DNA of 64,000 nt from Otis tarda (GCA_026413225.1 CM048591.1:4665001-4729000), one strand, 5' to 3'; shown: positions 22,621 through 35,419, numbered from the stretch's first letter. The notes: generated from the letters alone by a model not told the origin. Program-made: numbers and translations.

Positions 22621-25600
22621 CTCCTTGCCTGCCTGCATCACCCTCTCGTCAAAGTTTTGGGAATATTTTGACCAATTTTTATCAAATTTGATGGAAAAAC
22701 AGAAATCTTTGAGATAGGATATTCAAAAATGTTTTGTTCAAATTGTTCTCTGACTAGAAGAAAGGGACCTCTGAAGGGCTCCCAAAGAGTGCTTGACCAG
22801 CAAGTTCACTCATCATTAGACACTAGAGAAGCCATATAAGAGGAAAGTGGTCAGAAACCAACTTTCATAAGTTTCAGTGCTCATAGAAAAAGAAGAAAAA
22901 AAATAACAAGCTGAGGGCACCAGGTGAAGCCTCTCTTTCTATTCAAATGAACTCAAGACAAGGCCATCATGCAGTCCCACTGACTGCAGGGGAGTGTGGG
23001 CAGCAAGAAGCCTGGCTGGGAATGAAGCACATGAAGGATTAGACCTGACCTGAGGCGGGTAGCTAGGTGTGCATATGTGTATGTGTGTGGAAAAGGGATT
23101 GAAGATGAGAAAGCTGAAGGTAAATCAGAAGGTATCTGTGGTCAGGCATGCCTGTAAGAAGAGGAGGGAGTATTGTATGAAAAGCTGATGCTGGAGAAAC
23201 ACGAACATGCACATGAAGGACTAATAACCCTGTCCATTCCAAAATCTCTCTGTAGATGAAGACAAAAGAGTACAGAGGTTTGCATCTCTGGGTGCACGTG
23301 CCAGTGTGTCGTGTCTCCAGCACATCTCTGTTGGCCTGGAGGCGATGGTGCTTTTGAAACACAACCAGCAAGCATTGACTTCGCCAAGCCTTTATGGGGC
23401 TGCTGGGAGCAGCACCTGTCCCCTCCTGCAATTCAGTGGCAGGGACAGTGGGACCTCCAGCTGGACCTCCATCTTCCCTACACTGGTCCCAGTTGCCTCC
23501 TCACTAAAGCCTTGCAACATGTCTTCAACCCAAAAATCAGCACTGCGGACATTTTGTCATGATTTGAAAAGAGAGGCGCAGCACAAACAAACAAGAAAAT
23601 GTCACAGAGAGCCATCGAAACTTCATCATGGGAGGGACTGCTGCAAAACGAAACCTGTCTTCGACACGGATGGCCTCCAGAAGCCCTGATCATATGGCAG
23701 CTAATCAAATACAGTAAGTCTTCCTCATTTGGCACAACACCTTAGGCAGTAAAAGCCTGCTTAGATTTCCCCAGCCCATCCCTTCACTGCCAGACATTTT
23801 GCTTCTTTACGAAATACTTAACTACATGCAAAAAAAAAAAAAATCACAACTCTTTGGGAGCAGACAGACAGTGAGGGATGGGGATCAGCTGGCTCAGAGC
23901 ATCGAGCTGGAAAAGAAACTCTGCCTTATTCCTGTCACAAGACATGCACGACACAATGCAACACAGACACTGCTCTAGCAGGCTTTGGAAAAGGAGAAGG
24001 AAGGGTAAGAGTTGGGATCCAGCCCTCCCCGCTCTTCACAGGAAGGATTGAACTACCTTCAGGAGGGACCAGCCTCCTCCAGGTGACTACTGGGGGCCCA
24101 AGGAGACTCAGCTCCCAGTCTGGGCACCTCAGGTGCCTTCAGGGACCAAGATGAACCTGGGCCTGTGTGGTTCTCAGCTTGTAGTGAAATAGATCTCCTA
24201 AGCTCTGAAGTTGTTCCAAAGAAATTCATTCCTGTTCTTCTAGGGGGAGTCTGAGGTGGTTGTGCTGGGAGAGCACCAAACTGCAGCTGTTTTGTCTATG
24301 ACTTCAACAATGTGGTAGAAAGAAAAGCTAGCCAAAAATAAACCTGGGATGAATATCAAAGAGCTGAATTTGTGTAGCTTTGCACCTGTACGTTTGTGCA
24401 GAAAGGCTGTAAAACTGCCAGGAGCCTCGTGCCTATTAGAGCAGCTCTGAGTTGGTCTCTCAGCTGCTGAAAAGCCAGTTTCACCTTACATGCAACTAGA
24501 AGAAGACACCTCACTGTGCTGGCATTTCTGGGGCTCTACTGCTATTCCATAGCTTGGGCAAAGACTGAGGTTTACGTTGCTGGTGTGAGCCTCAGGTGCC
24601 TGCCACCAGCATCATCTAGAGCAGTCTCAAAGCTTTGCTAAGCAAGAGTGAGGACCAAACCAGCACAAAAACAGGTCCAGGCTGAAGCAGCAATGAGGGC
24701 TCCAACCTTTAAAAAAATAAAGAAAAATCAAAGCCTACCAGTTCCAGCAGGTACCACCACAAATGTGCAAGTGCCTCCTCCTTGCTAAGCCACACACAGC
24801 ACAGGGAGCAAGCATTTACGTCAACTCCCTGAGCCATGTTTAGGATCGCAATGGGAAGAGCTGACTCAGAGGACATCTCACACGGGGATGCCCTTAGCAA
24901 AGAGGAATAAGCATGCACTATGAGCAATTGGATGATCATGCACACAAACCGCCGGGGAGAGGAGTCCGGCAAAAGGGTAATCCGACAAGAGCTGCGGATG
25001 CACATGAGAACCTGGAGGAAAGTGCGATGTGCAGTCAACGATACAGAGAAGGGGGAAGGAGAAGGGAAGGGGGAGCGTTCATGATCTTCTGAAAGAAGGA
25101 GGGGTGCAAAGGGAAAAGCAGGCGAATGAGAGAGTCCTCCAGGAAAGTTGAACCGCAGGAGAAAGTTGCTTGTGTGGGGCAGAGAAAAGGAAGACTGTAA
25201 GTTGAATTTCAAGGGGAAAAGTGCTAGAACCATTTCCTGTGGAGAAACAGCAAATACCTTCAGGAACTCAAAGAAAAAAAAAAAAGTTGCAAGAAAAATC
25301 CAAGGATAGAGTTTCCTCTGACTGCACACAAGGAAGCTTTACTTCCAATTGACTTGCTGCCACTTATCTCTCAGCAATAAAATGCATTCACCCATCCCAA
25401 GCTTTCAAAAAAACCTACTGCAATAATAATTACCAAAAAGAAAAAAAGAGTTTACATCTCCCAGAGAAGGACATTATACATATGATGGAAGCTCCAAAGA
25501 AGGCGATGCTTAAAGAAGGAAAGCGGGAAATGAAGTATAAGAAAATAGACAGGGCAGCAAATGCAAGGAGGGGAAACAAAAAAAAAAAAAAAAGGAAATA

Positions 25601-26289
25601 AAACAAAACTAAGGAAATAATGGTCATCTGGGGCTTGTTAAATGCGACAAGACCGGCAGGGAATGCTGATGGATTGCTTCATTGCATTTGGTGCCACACT
25701 TTCAGTACCTGTCCAGACTAACAGCGTGTTCTCTTACCCTAAGGAAAGGGCACCTTTAGTGATGCTGAGAATGCTGGACTTGAGCAACCCTGCTGCAGGT
25801 GGAAGAGCAGTGGCTGCAGGGCTCACCAACATGACAGCAGGACATCCTTTGGGCTCCTGGGTTTTTCTTCCCTCCCTCTCCCATCAGACTACATGAAATG
25901 GAGCCATTTGTGGGTTTAGAAGTGGCAAGGGTTCAGCCCACTCCATCCCCAAGTGCTGAAGGGTTGAAAGAAGAGCAAATGCTTACAGAACGTTTGTGCG
26001 CTTTCCAACTGCCACTCGGACAGACCAAGCTACGATTCACCTTCCAAGTAGCCCCAGGAAAGGGTTTAGGAAATGACCTTCACCCTTTTCAAGAAGAGGA
26101 AGCTGATGTGAAACTCGACATGGCCACAACTTAAAAAGCAACCCCAAAAAGCTGTTGGGTTGAGGCCAGGCACTCAAGGTGGCAGAGCAAAGGTTCCCAG
26201 CGCTGATGCTCTCTCACCCTCTGCCTCCCTCCCCGCTCCGGGGCGTCAGCAACCACACCCAGCCAGATCCTCTCCTGGATTCCCTCCCC

Positions 26290-26640
26290 TCCCATTCATG
26301 ATTGCATAACATCCCCCCCGGGGCGACTGCTCACACGGAAAAGCAACATGAGGAAAGTATTTAATGTATGTTTACATCTTTTAATATAGTGTAGCAGCTG
26401 GAATCAAAGGCAAAAAAAAAAAAAAAAACCAAACCAACCCAGGCCTTGGCACATGAGCGGCACAGTGCTCTGCAGAGCCCCCTTCTAATCACCGCCGCTC
26501 CCTGGACCACAGCTTTAGAAATCAGGCACTAGCCCCTACTGCCTAATTAGTCGAGCAATAGAAAGCTTAGGAACAGGCATATCTTCTTCCTCCCTAAGTG
26601 GCCACTGAATAAATGCTATATCCCCAGTTCACAGTCCCTT
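26290..26640. promoter_or_regulatory. Candidate conserved non-coding element in intron 2
   Basis: Unique sequence contains ATGTTTAC (forkhead-type), AATCAAAGG (TCF/LEF-type), CCTAATTAG (homeodomain-type) and a CpG-bearing start. An A-run at about 26,413-26,428 splits it. Function is inferred from motif density only. Confidence 0.3.
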
Positions 26641-27522
26641 TTTACATTGCTGGCATTACCAGTCCTTTGTGTACCCACATGCTGTTACTTAAATTGCTTC
26701 CATGTTTTCATTACTTGCCCTCTGTGCTGTGTGCATTGAAACTCCTGCAAGAATGCTGAAGTGGTATTTCAAAGCACTGGGGACGACTGGAGATGTGGCT
26801 GAAATTATTATGCAACAAACTTAAGTGATTTTTCAAGTCCTGATAGAGTTTACTCCTCCTCGGGAGGAAAGATAAATTCAGGTGGCACACCATGAGGTGC
26901 AGGAGAACCCATCACACCCACTGGAGACACAAGCATGGCACTTGCAGCTCGGATTATGCTCAGCTCTCCACACTTACGTACGGGTCTGTGGGGCCTAGAT
27001 ATATGCCCTGCACCCATAAACGAGGTGGTAAACTCCAATAAAGATGCTGCTCTCATGTGTAAAGGGAATGTGTCCCTTGGGTCAAACACTCCTGGCAAAA
27101 ATCCACGGAGGACAGTGAAGTGATGCCAGCTGAAGATCTGCCCCATTAGTTTAAATGCCCTGTTCCCTGCTGCTGGTAGCTGCTTTTCTGGAGTTTGTGC
27201 TGATTAAAGCAACAGGAAATCAAACAGCCTAACTCTGAAATACCAAAACTGCCAGAATCATTTAAATGTGACAAGCACTTTTTTCTTAACCACTACCACA
27301 GCTCGCAACAGTTCTGCAAGTATATGCAGAAGGTACCTGCACACTCCTCTCTCCTGAGGAAACCCACAGGTGGACCCCTATCCCCATTCAAATTTGAACT
27401 TGCTCTTTCCTCCTATCTTCCCCCCAAAAAATCTCTAACTGTCATAAGACACATGCATCAGCCATGAAAGTAATAGCACTGCCACCACTGGAACCCTTCT
27501 CCCACTGATTTCCAATCTCCCT

Positions 27523-27550
27523 CTCCTGTAGTGCCTCTCCTGTAGTGCCT
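27523..27550 (+). repeat. Perfect 14-bp tandem duplication
   Basis: CTCCTGTAGTGCCT occurs twice with no gap (27,523-27,536 and 27,537-27,550). It is likely a slippage product in intron 2. Confidence 0.95.
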
Positions 27551-29631
27551 TTCATCACCCCCTAATACGAGATGTTCACCGCCATGATGTCCTGCAATCC
27601 ACAAGCTAAGAAACGGTGGTATGCAAAATCCCTTCGACTTCAAGGATGCAGGGTATTTTCCATCCAGGTGATGCGGGCTGCAGGTCTCCATGCATCAAAC
27701 CCCTTGAGATCTCAGCACTGGGGTCCTCCGGATCCCTGCTGGGGACCTCTCTGCCACAGCCCCAGCTCAGCAGCTGCCACACAGCAGCCGTTGGGTGTTA
27801 TGCTAATGGATGCGCTGGTGCGGAGGCCCTCTCCATCTGCTCAGAGCATCCACCTGCTGGGGTTTTTTTTTTTTTTTTGTTTTTTTTTGTTGTTGTTGTT
27901 TGGTTTGGTTTAATGGCCAGATTAGGCCAGTGCTGTCCCAAAGCGCTTCCAGCCTGCTCACGGGGCATGAACACAGCAACAGTCAGCTCAGACCTCACAG
28001 CACAAGTGCAAGCTGGATGCAGCCACATTTGGGCCATTATCCACCACCTTCAGTCTCCTTAAGTCTCACCCTGAGCATAACTACACTACAAGGTGCTTTT
28101 TGTTGTCGTTGTTGGGGTTGGGTTTTTTTTTTTTTTTACACATAGCTTCCTTATAGTTAGCTTTATTTATTTAACCTTTTTGGATGGTCACATGGAGGAA
28201 TCAACATACCTTTCACACCCATCTGACTCAGTGATAAATAGAAATGAAAGCTCCAGTTTCTAAGCAGTCATATTCTCCACGGTCCATGCACAGCGGGCAG
28301 TGGTTTGCTAGTCTTTTTCTCTCCTTGCACGGCCATGGAGGGATTGCTTGTGACACCTTTGCTGCCACCAAGCATGGTCTCACACAACTGTTAATTGCCC
28401 TGAGACCTCTGCAAGTATTCAGGGAGGAAAGGGGAGTGGAAATAAGATATTGTTGAGTGCTAAGAAGAGAGCTCATCCTTCTCAATAGGTGGGAAAATCT
28501 CTTCTCTGTCTATCATAGGGCCAAACCTCTACTATGCTAAAAAAGAGATTTTTTTTCATGCACATGGAGTATGCCATTTAGCAGGATTCTAATAAAAAAA
28601 AAAAAAACCACCCTTGATTTCAGCTTTCAGCTGAATTTCAATTTCAGTTTCAGCTTCTAAGAGAAATACTCTCAGAGTGAGCAATGTTAATCTCCCTGGG
28701 CTCTGCCTTGAGTCAATGGGAAATGTTGATGCTTCAGAAAGCGATTTAGAGTGGTCAGACTTTTGGTCTAAGTCAGCCTGCCAAGGAGAAGGTCTTTAGA
28801 GAGAGTCATTGGCAATTAGCCTCCTCAAGGCTTAAAGTAGCCCTTTGAGCATCCATCACCTCCATAAGGTATGGGGGAAGCAGGGACCTTCTGCACAGTG
28901 AGGGGTCCAAGCTTCATAAGCAGGAATGCCCAGTTATCCACTAAGCTGGTGGATGTCTACATCCCAGATGAATTTGTCCAGGTTTTGGAGATACTCATCG
29001 ATCTTTCATCAAATCTAGGTTCCTCTCTCAACTCATCACGATGCCCACAGATTGCTAAGGAGGCAAAAGTGAAGTATTCATACTATGATAACTCCTTAAT
29101 CCAGCCAAAGCTCCTTTGTCTAACACCTTGGACAGAAAGCATCACTACACCCAAAATAACATGAGCAATCACCAGGTGTTCCTCCCCTCACTAGTGCTGC
29201 TTGAAACATTTGAACTAAATTTGGTTTAAAGACTTAAGTGTAGGGCACGTTACTGAAAAAATCAAGCCAATCGCAAAACAAAAGGGTGCTCCTGAAAACA
29301 GCTCATACAAAGAAAATATTTTCTTTCCCTCTCCTTCTTCCTCTCCTTCACTAAATTAAAAAAAAAAAACCCAACGATTTTTACCCAAACTTAAAAGTAG
29401 TAAAAAATTTCTCTCCATAAGGATATTTCAAGAAAATGATACGCATCTGGAAGAAAATGAGACTTACAATGGAAGTATTTTCTGAAGCGTAACTACAGTG
29501 TTGCTAGCACAATGTTGTAATCAAGAATAATGGAGCCCTTCACCCGATATACAGGAATGGATTCAATTGTTCGCCATGCACATACCTGTATTTTAAAAAT
29601 GTAGTCAAAAGCTTTAACTGCCAAAAGGCTC

Positions 29632-29645
29632 GAGCACTAGTGCTC
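29632..29645. repeat. Perfect 14-bp palindrome in intron 2
   Basis: GAGCACTAGTGCTC equals its own reverse complement. It lies 337 bp downstream (in gene direction) of the exon 2 donor. Confidence 0.95.
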
Positions 29646-29975
29646 AGACACAAAGCAGTTTAGAAGTGGGCTCCTTCATTTCTCACTCAAGTAATGATTA
29701 ATCTTAAAGCTCAATTACACACAAAAATACAGGAGGCACAGCTGAAGTTTCGATCCCCTCTGAATTGGTTCTTCTGAAGGATAGCTCAAGATCATCCCCG
29801 CGGCATACGCGGCAGTGCTGGGTGATACCCACCCTGTATCACCTCCTCTGCGGCCAAGCAGGGCTTTCCAAACCTCGCCAAGGTTATGCCTCAGACACAA
29901 AGTGTGTGAGCAGGTTCAATCCTACCCTCTCCCACTGCTTTCAGGAAAAAAAGAGGAAATATGGGAAAGAATAGG

Positions 29976-29981
29976 ACTTAC
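29976..29981 (-). other. SETBP1: 5' splice site of SETBP1 exon 2
   Basis: The minus strand reads AAG|GTAAGT, a consensus splice donor, directly after the third lysine codon. Reading through it gives a foreign tail ([10 protein letters not shown]) not seen in SETBP1, which supports splicing here. It opens intron 2, which continues past position 1. Confidence 0.95.
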
Positions 29982-30473
29982 CTTCTTTTTGGAGTATGAT
30001 CTGTCCTCCTCTTTAGCTGCTTTGCTATTTTTCCCAGCTCTGGAAAGCTTCTGCTCCCCAGACTGCTTGATGGTGATTTTGATCTCGGGAGGGCAAATAT
30101 AGTTCTCCAAGTTCTTTGGGGGCTTCTTAGCTCTCTTGGTGGTCTGGATCTTTAGTTTTAAACTCCCCTCCGTGAAGTTAGCCTCCTTGATGGAAAACTC
30201 CTGCTCCTCCAGGCCGTCTCCTGCCACCCATTTCTCACTGTCTGCATTGGAAGTGGAATCCACGTCTCTCCCAGAACCCAGCTCATCCTCTTCCTCAGGC
30301 TCCAACCGCTCGCCACTCACCGGGATCCCTTTTCCCGAGCCCGTCACAGGCAGCATCGTCTCCCCGGAGCAGCCAGAGGCAGGCGGAGGCTTCGCAGAGG
30401 TGACAGTGGCTGGCAGAAAGTCTGCCTCTCCCCCTCTTTGCCGGGAGCTGCTCAAAGTCTCCCTGGGCTCCAT
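29982..30473 (-). CDS. SETBP1: SETBP1 first coding exon (exon 2), N-terminal 164 residues
   Basis: This encodes the N-terminus of SET-binding protein 1, a large (about 1,600 residues in mammals) nuclear AT-hook protein that binds the SET oncoprotein and acts in chromatin-linked transcriptional control. The exon opens [15 protein letters not shown] and runs in one frame to SKKK, followed directly by a GTAAGT donor, so it ends in phase 0. Visible parts are a Ser/Pro-rich start (1-56), an acidic patch [11 protein letters not shown] (58-68), the strongly conserved block [20 protein letters not shown] (80-99), a basic stretch [11 protein letters not shown] (111-121) and a Lys/Arg-rich end (141-164). 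The AT-hooks, SKI-like region and SET-binding region are encoded by exons outside the window. The start is the first ATG in the exon, has G at -3 and +4, and matches the human start. Human Met55, used as the start of an older 1,542-residue model, is Leu57 here. The identification rests on remembered human sequence and is very secure. Confidence 0.96.
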
Positions 30474-30642
30474 AGCAGTATCGCAGTGCCCTGGAGTTTT
30501 ATCAGAGGGAAGGGGAGCACAGGAGGTGATGAGAAGAGCAAGGGCAAGTACGATCCCCAGGGATAAATGGTAACTGTCCACTGAATTCAACGTCCCAATC
30601 ACCCAGAGGCTGCAAGGAGCTCAGAAGAGACCAAATCTGCCA
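30474..30642 (-). other. SETBP1: SETBP1 exon 2, 5' UTR part
   Basis: This is the stretch of exon 2 between the 3' splice site and the start codon. It contains no ATG in any frame on the minus strand. The coding frame stays open upstream of the ATG for 49 codons to an in-frame TGA at 30,621-30,623. That open part would encode a hydrophobic run ([11 protein letters not shown]), but it has no ATG. A GTG at 30,600-30,602 has a poor context (T at -3, A at +4). I therefore treat it as untranslated leader. Confidence 0.85.
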
Positions 30643-30680
30643 CTGTCAAAAGAAAGGAGAAGAAAAAAAGGAAGTTAGGA
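30643..30680 (-). other. SETBP1: 3' splice site of SETBP1 exon 2 with branch point
   Basis: Read on the minus strand, a CTAAC branch-point match (30,674-30,678) is followed by a long pyrimidine tract and ends in TTTTGACAG, with the AG at 30,643-30,644. The branch adenosine lies about 32 nt from the exon, a normal distance. This fixes the exon's 5' boundary at 30,642. Confidence 0.9.
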
Positions 30681-33559
30681 TGCATACACGTATGAAACGT
30701 GTAGAGATGACTGAAAAGGAGCACGCTTGGGCTTCCCCTGCAGCATCTCAGGGACCTTCCTTGAAGCAAAATGGGAACTGTGGTGGGTCGGCATTTCTGG
30801 GGGCTGGATCTGGTATAACACAGTGAGGAACTATAGCCACATGTATTACTAAATTGATGAAAATAGATACGTGAAAACCAACAAAAATGGTGTATAAATG
30901 CAAACACCTTGGGAAATAAATGACGGGGTAAGCAGCTCTCCACACCCATGACCTTCCTTGTTATTTCAAAGTGTTCACTGTGACAGGGTTTTTTTTAGAG
31001 GGGGGAGGGAAGAAGACGCTTGCCTCAGATTAAACAGTAACCCAGTGATGAGAGCACAGAAAACACGGTGTTGCCCTATGAATCAGGCTGAAGAGTTTCA
31101 GACTCTGTATTTCCCCACTTCCCAGGCAAGAGAGAGATGTCCTTGGCTGCCAACTATTCTGGAAGGGACTCTGCTTTGGATGAATTATTCAGTGCATTGG
31201 GCCAGGCACACACTACCTGCAGCCCAAGTCACTCCCTGGGATGCTGGAAGTGTAGGAGGATCCATCTGAGTCTCTTACAGGGCATGTCAGGGACCTGAGT
31301 ATTGAGGATGATGGAGAAAAACCAAACTCAATGTTTTCCATGCCCTTGCATACCACTGCCCTGTGGCAAAGGCTTGGGCCAACTGAAGCAATGACTGTGC
31401 TCTAATCCTTTCAAATGTGGGCTTTCTTTAAAATATCACAGATTGAACCCTTTGAGATGGAAACACTCATGTTCATTGCCTTACAAATCTTGGCCCAAGT
31501 TAATGGGAGAAGCTGTGAATGTTCAACTGAGGCAAAAGATGTATCACCCATGATGTAGAAAGGCTAAGCAAAATTCCAAACATTGAGTTAAGAAAAAATA
31601 CACACAGGATGATTTTAAGATGTTGAGGTGCTTTCATACATCTTCTCTAAAATCCTCCTTATAGCCATCCACCCCACACCCATCATGGCAAGCCAGTTTA
31701 AGCTGCAAAATTAGCAGAAAAGTATCTCAGAGAAAAACTAAGATAGTTTCTTCTGCTTTAGCAGAAACAGCTCTCTGGTGGGTCAGAGGAGTATCAGTTC
31801 TGGCATATGCAGAAGGAAGCAAGAAGGGTCTGCCAGGAGTAGGTGCTGGGGGTGAAAACCTCCTCTTTAAAACAGTAGCTCCCTGCTAGATGAGCTCTGC
31901 CACACTACCAAACCCCAGCCCTCAACCAACTGCAAGCAAGATCTGAGCACAGCCTGGGGTTTCCCAGTTCATTCTCAGTAGCAATAAACCGTAAAGGAGA
32001 AACAAAAAGGATCTTGCTATGTATCACCAAATCATAACAGCATTGTCAGTGGAGACTGCTCCAAGGCATAGCTCACCCAAGGAAAACCACATGCCCTTAC
32101 ACCACTGGCTTCTTTCTGCTTTTTTAAAAATACCTTGCATGAGCTTAAAATTCAAAATGAAGTATTAACAAGCACCTTTTATCACTTATATATCCATATT
32201 TCCACTGAAGTATGGCCATGGGTCACTTATCTGACCCTGGCACATATGGCTACTAACGGAAAGTCCTAACCACCCTAGAGCTCCCTGAAATCATTGAGTG
32301 ACCTCCACTCGGGTCCTAGCAGACACACATTCAAATAAAGTTCCCATAAACAGCATTAAGCAGATAGCCCAAGCAGAAGAGAAAAAAAAAACAAAAACCA
32401 AACAAACAAAGAGAAAAGGAAGAACTACCATGGTGCCTGAACTGCCATCTGGCCTTAGAGGTGGTTTTTGTAGCTCACAGTAGATAGAAATACACCATAA
32501 AAACACTTATGCTTACATCTTATTTCCCAGAGCTGCTGTCACCCATCTCATTTACAGTGATCCTGAAAAACTAACAGACCCAAGGTCTCCTGCACGCCTG
32601 CCTTGACTCACCCTGTGATCAGCAAGTCTCTTCCTTTCACCACCTGTGAACCAAGCATGATGCTTACCTCATTCAAACCCATTGTAGGGTGGGTTAGTTA
32701 ATGCCCTTACATAGTTTTGAACCCAAGTGTTTACCATGTGGTAGTCGCTAATTACTAACGCAATTAGTACATTAAAGCCACCCAGTTGCAAGAAGCTGCT
32801 CCACCTCACTGACCAACCTTGCCTCTCCTTTGTGCCTATGGAGGTGATGGGAGGCTTACCTTCCTCTTCCAACTGGTCCAATCCAAAAAAAAAAAAAAAA
32901 GAAGAACTAACATTTTGCACTGTTAATCTCCGTGGAGAGGGATGCAATGTATACACACTCCTGGGCTGTAACACAAACACAAGGTGGTAAAAGCTTGGCA
33001 GTGCAGCATTCCAGGGAGTTACAGCTCTGGTATGCATGCATGTACAATGGGCACTCTGTGCTGGCCTCCGCCCACAGGCTTTTAACCTCTCTTGCTGCTG
33101 GTAAAAACTAGAGCAGGCTTCTGGCAGACAGCATCTAGCTCAGCAAGCAGGGCACCAGGATGAGTCCGCAGCCACCAAGGGCACAGGGAAGGGATCACAG
33201 CCACTGGTGTAATAAACCAACCCACCTAGGAGCTTATGTTGAGCAGGAGATGAAATAAAACTCATGGCTCCGAGCTGGAAAGGGTCTTTCAGGTTTTGAA
33301 TCATGGGGAAATGTTTTATGGAGGGTGAATAAAAAGCCAAACTCCTGCTCCAAAGTCTGGTTGTGGGTCTTGGAGCCAAGCTCTGGGTCATGATACCCAA
33401 ACACTCATCCCTGTTTGGCCTTGTGCCTCCAGGTCAGTAGAAACAAGAAACCGATGAATAAAGTCATTGCATTACACCAGTGGCAGGTGGGTCCATGCCA
33501 AATCCACCTTAAAATCCCACTTTTAAAAATATTAGCCTCCTGCTCTGCAGAAATCCTGA

Positions 33560-34200
33560 AGATGATGATATCACCAGACCCGCAGGTAGCAACAAATCAC
33601 CCCGCGCTCAAATGCCACGCGGAATTAACTGGGTCATTGTTTTAGGTATCTCCTTACTCTCCTCCGGGGTTAACAGTTAAATGACTTGGGTGCAGGGACA
33701 TTATACTTGTCTTTCTTGTTTGGGCAGGCTACCTGCGCATTGACTAATTAGGAAACCTCACTTCAGGCTTCTGAAGGCGTAACCTCTTCTGGAAACGCTG
33801 AAGGGAGGGCGATGAACACTTCTCCAGTAGCTCTTCTGCCTTAGCTGGCAACATGCAGATCTGGGAATCTAGAGAGGAAGCGGATTTTCCAGGAGACCTC
33901 TAGCTCTGTTTTAAACACCCAAGAGATGGGGCCTGCCTAGAGTTTAAATGCTTACCTAAACTGCCCTTCCAGGCCTACAACACTCACCAGCACCAAGTCC
34001 CATTTGATAAGCAACAATAGAGGCATTTTATCATCCGAATTAAGCTCCCAGGGGAAAGTGTTACCGCTACCAGGCTTCCTGCAGTCAAGTTAAATTTGAG
34101 GAGGATAATTCACAGGTGAATGACAACAAATTTCACACTAGTTGGCATTAGCTCTTAATTAGGGAGACATTCACGCTTCCTCTGATAAGTACTCAGAAAT
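33560..34200. promoter_or_regulatory. Candidate conserved non-coding elements in intron 1
   Basis: Two motif-dense, non-repetitive blocks: about 33,580-33,800 (GGTTAACAGTTAAATGAC, GACTAATTAGG) and about 34,030-34,190 (CCGAATTAAGC, CTCTTAATTAGGGAG). They lie about 3 kb upstream of exon 2. No coding frame is evident. Confidence 0.35.
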
Positions 34201-35411
34201 AATCAAACGCCTGCCTGCTCAGCCTTGCTAGGGTTGCTCACATGTTTCTTATCAGCTTCTCTGGACACCTCAAAGACACTTCTGGAGGCCTGAAGTAGAA
34301 GACCTCCCTTTGGGTCATACTAGAGGCCTCCCATTAAGGGTTGTGAATATGCTCCCTTCTCCTGCCTCAGGTGACTACTCATGCAAGATTAAACTCAAAA
34401 TTTGCAAAAAGCGAGGTGAGAGCCCACAGCAGAGGGGGAGAAATCCACCCATTTGGGATTCTCAGTGAAGTGAAAGTGGGTATAAAGCTTGGCATGGCTT
34501 TTGCCCTATGCACAGGAGCAACCGCATTAGTAACGAGGAAACGCTGGTTAAATAAACACAAGCAAGCCAGGTTCAGCTGCCCAGCATTTGTGCTGCTGCT
34601 CTGGTCTGCTCAAGCACCAGCAAGAGAGCTTGGAGCAATCTTAAGAGATGTTGTCCAAATCCCATAGTACACGAATCCCAACTATGACTGTAGCTAATGA
34701 GACTGCTTTCTTTTTATCCAGAGTCCAAAATGCCTTAAGATAAAAAAAGATTTTAAAATTCTGTTGAACAGGTACAAGAGAGGGGAAACTGAGGCTCGAG
34801 TGAATGTGAAGTGGAGCCCACATATCCTTGAACCCGACATCTACCATGTTGCCTTTGAATCTCACATTCTGTCATGTGACATACTGTTAAATCCCTAATC
34901 TCTGCAAAATATCAGAAATCCTGGAAGCCTCTTTACACTCACATCTTTTTAAAACCATTCACCACAAAGCACTGGAGACTATACAGCAATATTTAATGAT
35001 GAGATATCACCTTTCACTCCAAAGACTCCTGGGTTGCTTCGTCAATTATATATGCCACCGCTGAAACGCAGCTGCCTCTGGGGCAGAGGCCAGTGGACAA
35101 CCCACATTACACCCGAGGGAAAGTTTTGGTCAGAAACCTGCTTTTATGAGAAGTGTCAGTGAAACTTCAGAATCCATCATGGGACATAAAAATCCAACAG
35201 CCTGGCATGCAGCAAGCTGCACTGAACTCAGTTAACCCACATTACGAATACAAAAATAAAAAAAAAAAAACCAAAAAAAAACCCCAGAAAAAAAAAAATA
35301 AAAGCTCCAAATTTTTTCTTTATTATGGCTTTACAAAAAAAACCCTAGGAATTCCAAGTGTGGTTGTGGTTGTGGTCCACGCACTGCCAGATCACCAGCA
35401 GCACAAGTTTG

Positions 35412-35419
35412 ATGCAAAT
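35412..35419 (+). promoter_or_regulatory. POU octamer motif
   Basis: An exact ATGCAAAT octamer, the known POU-factor site, lies in intron 1. One exact 8-mer of this kind is expected by chance about once per 30 kb on both strands, so function is unproven. Confidence 0.3.

Larger units (their letters stand above)
21786..29975. other. Intron 2 DNA adjoining exon 2
   Basis: Unique intronic sequence with simple tracts: A-runs near 23,829 and 25,580, a GGGAAGGAGAAGGG purine tract at about 25,050-25,070, T-rich with TTG units at 27,862-27,912, and T15 near 28,123. The open minus frame at 24,709-25,329 is low-complexity with no recognisable domain. No alternative SETBP1 exon could be supported. Confidence 0.55.

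Noticed and set aside
24709..25329. 206-residue minus-strand frame, Phe/Leu/Ser-rich
   Set aside because: It is the reverse of a purine-rich intronic tract. No recognisable domain, no matching splice sites, and it is on intron 2.
29922..30602. A 226-residue single-exon protein starting MIGTLNS and ending SSGRG
   Set aside because: The apparent start codon is GTG, and the last 20 residues lie beyond a consensus GTAAGT donor. The real coding part is 29,982-30,473.
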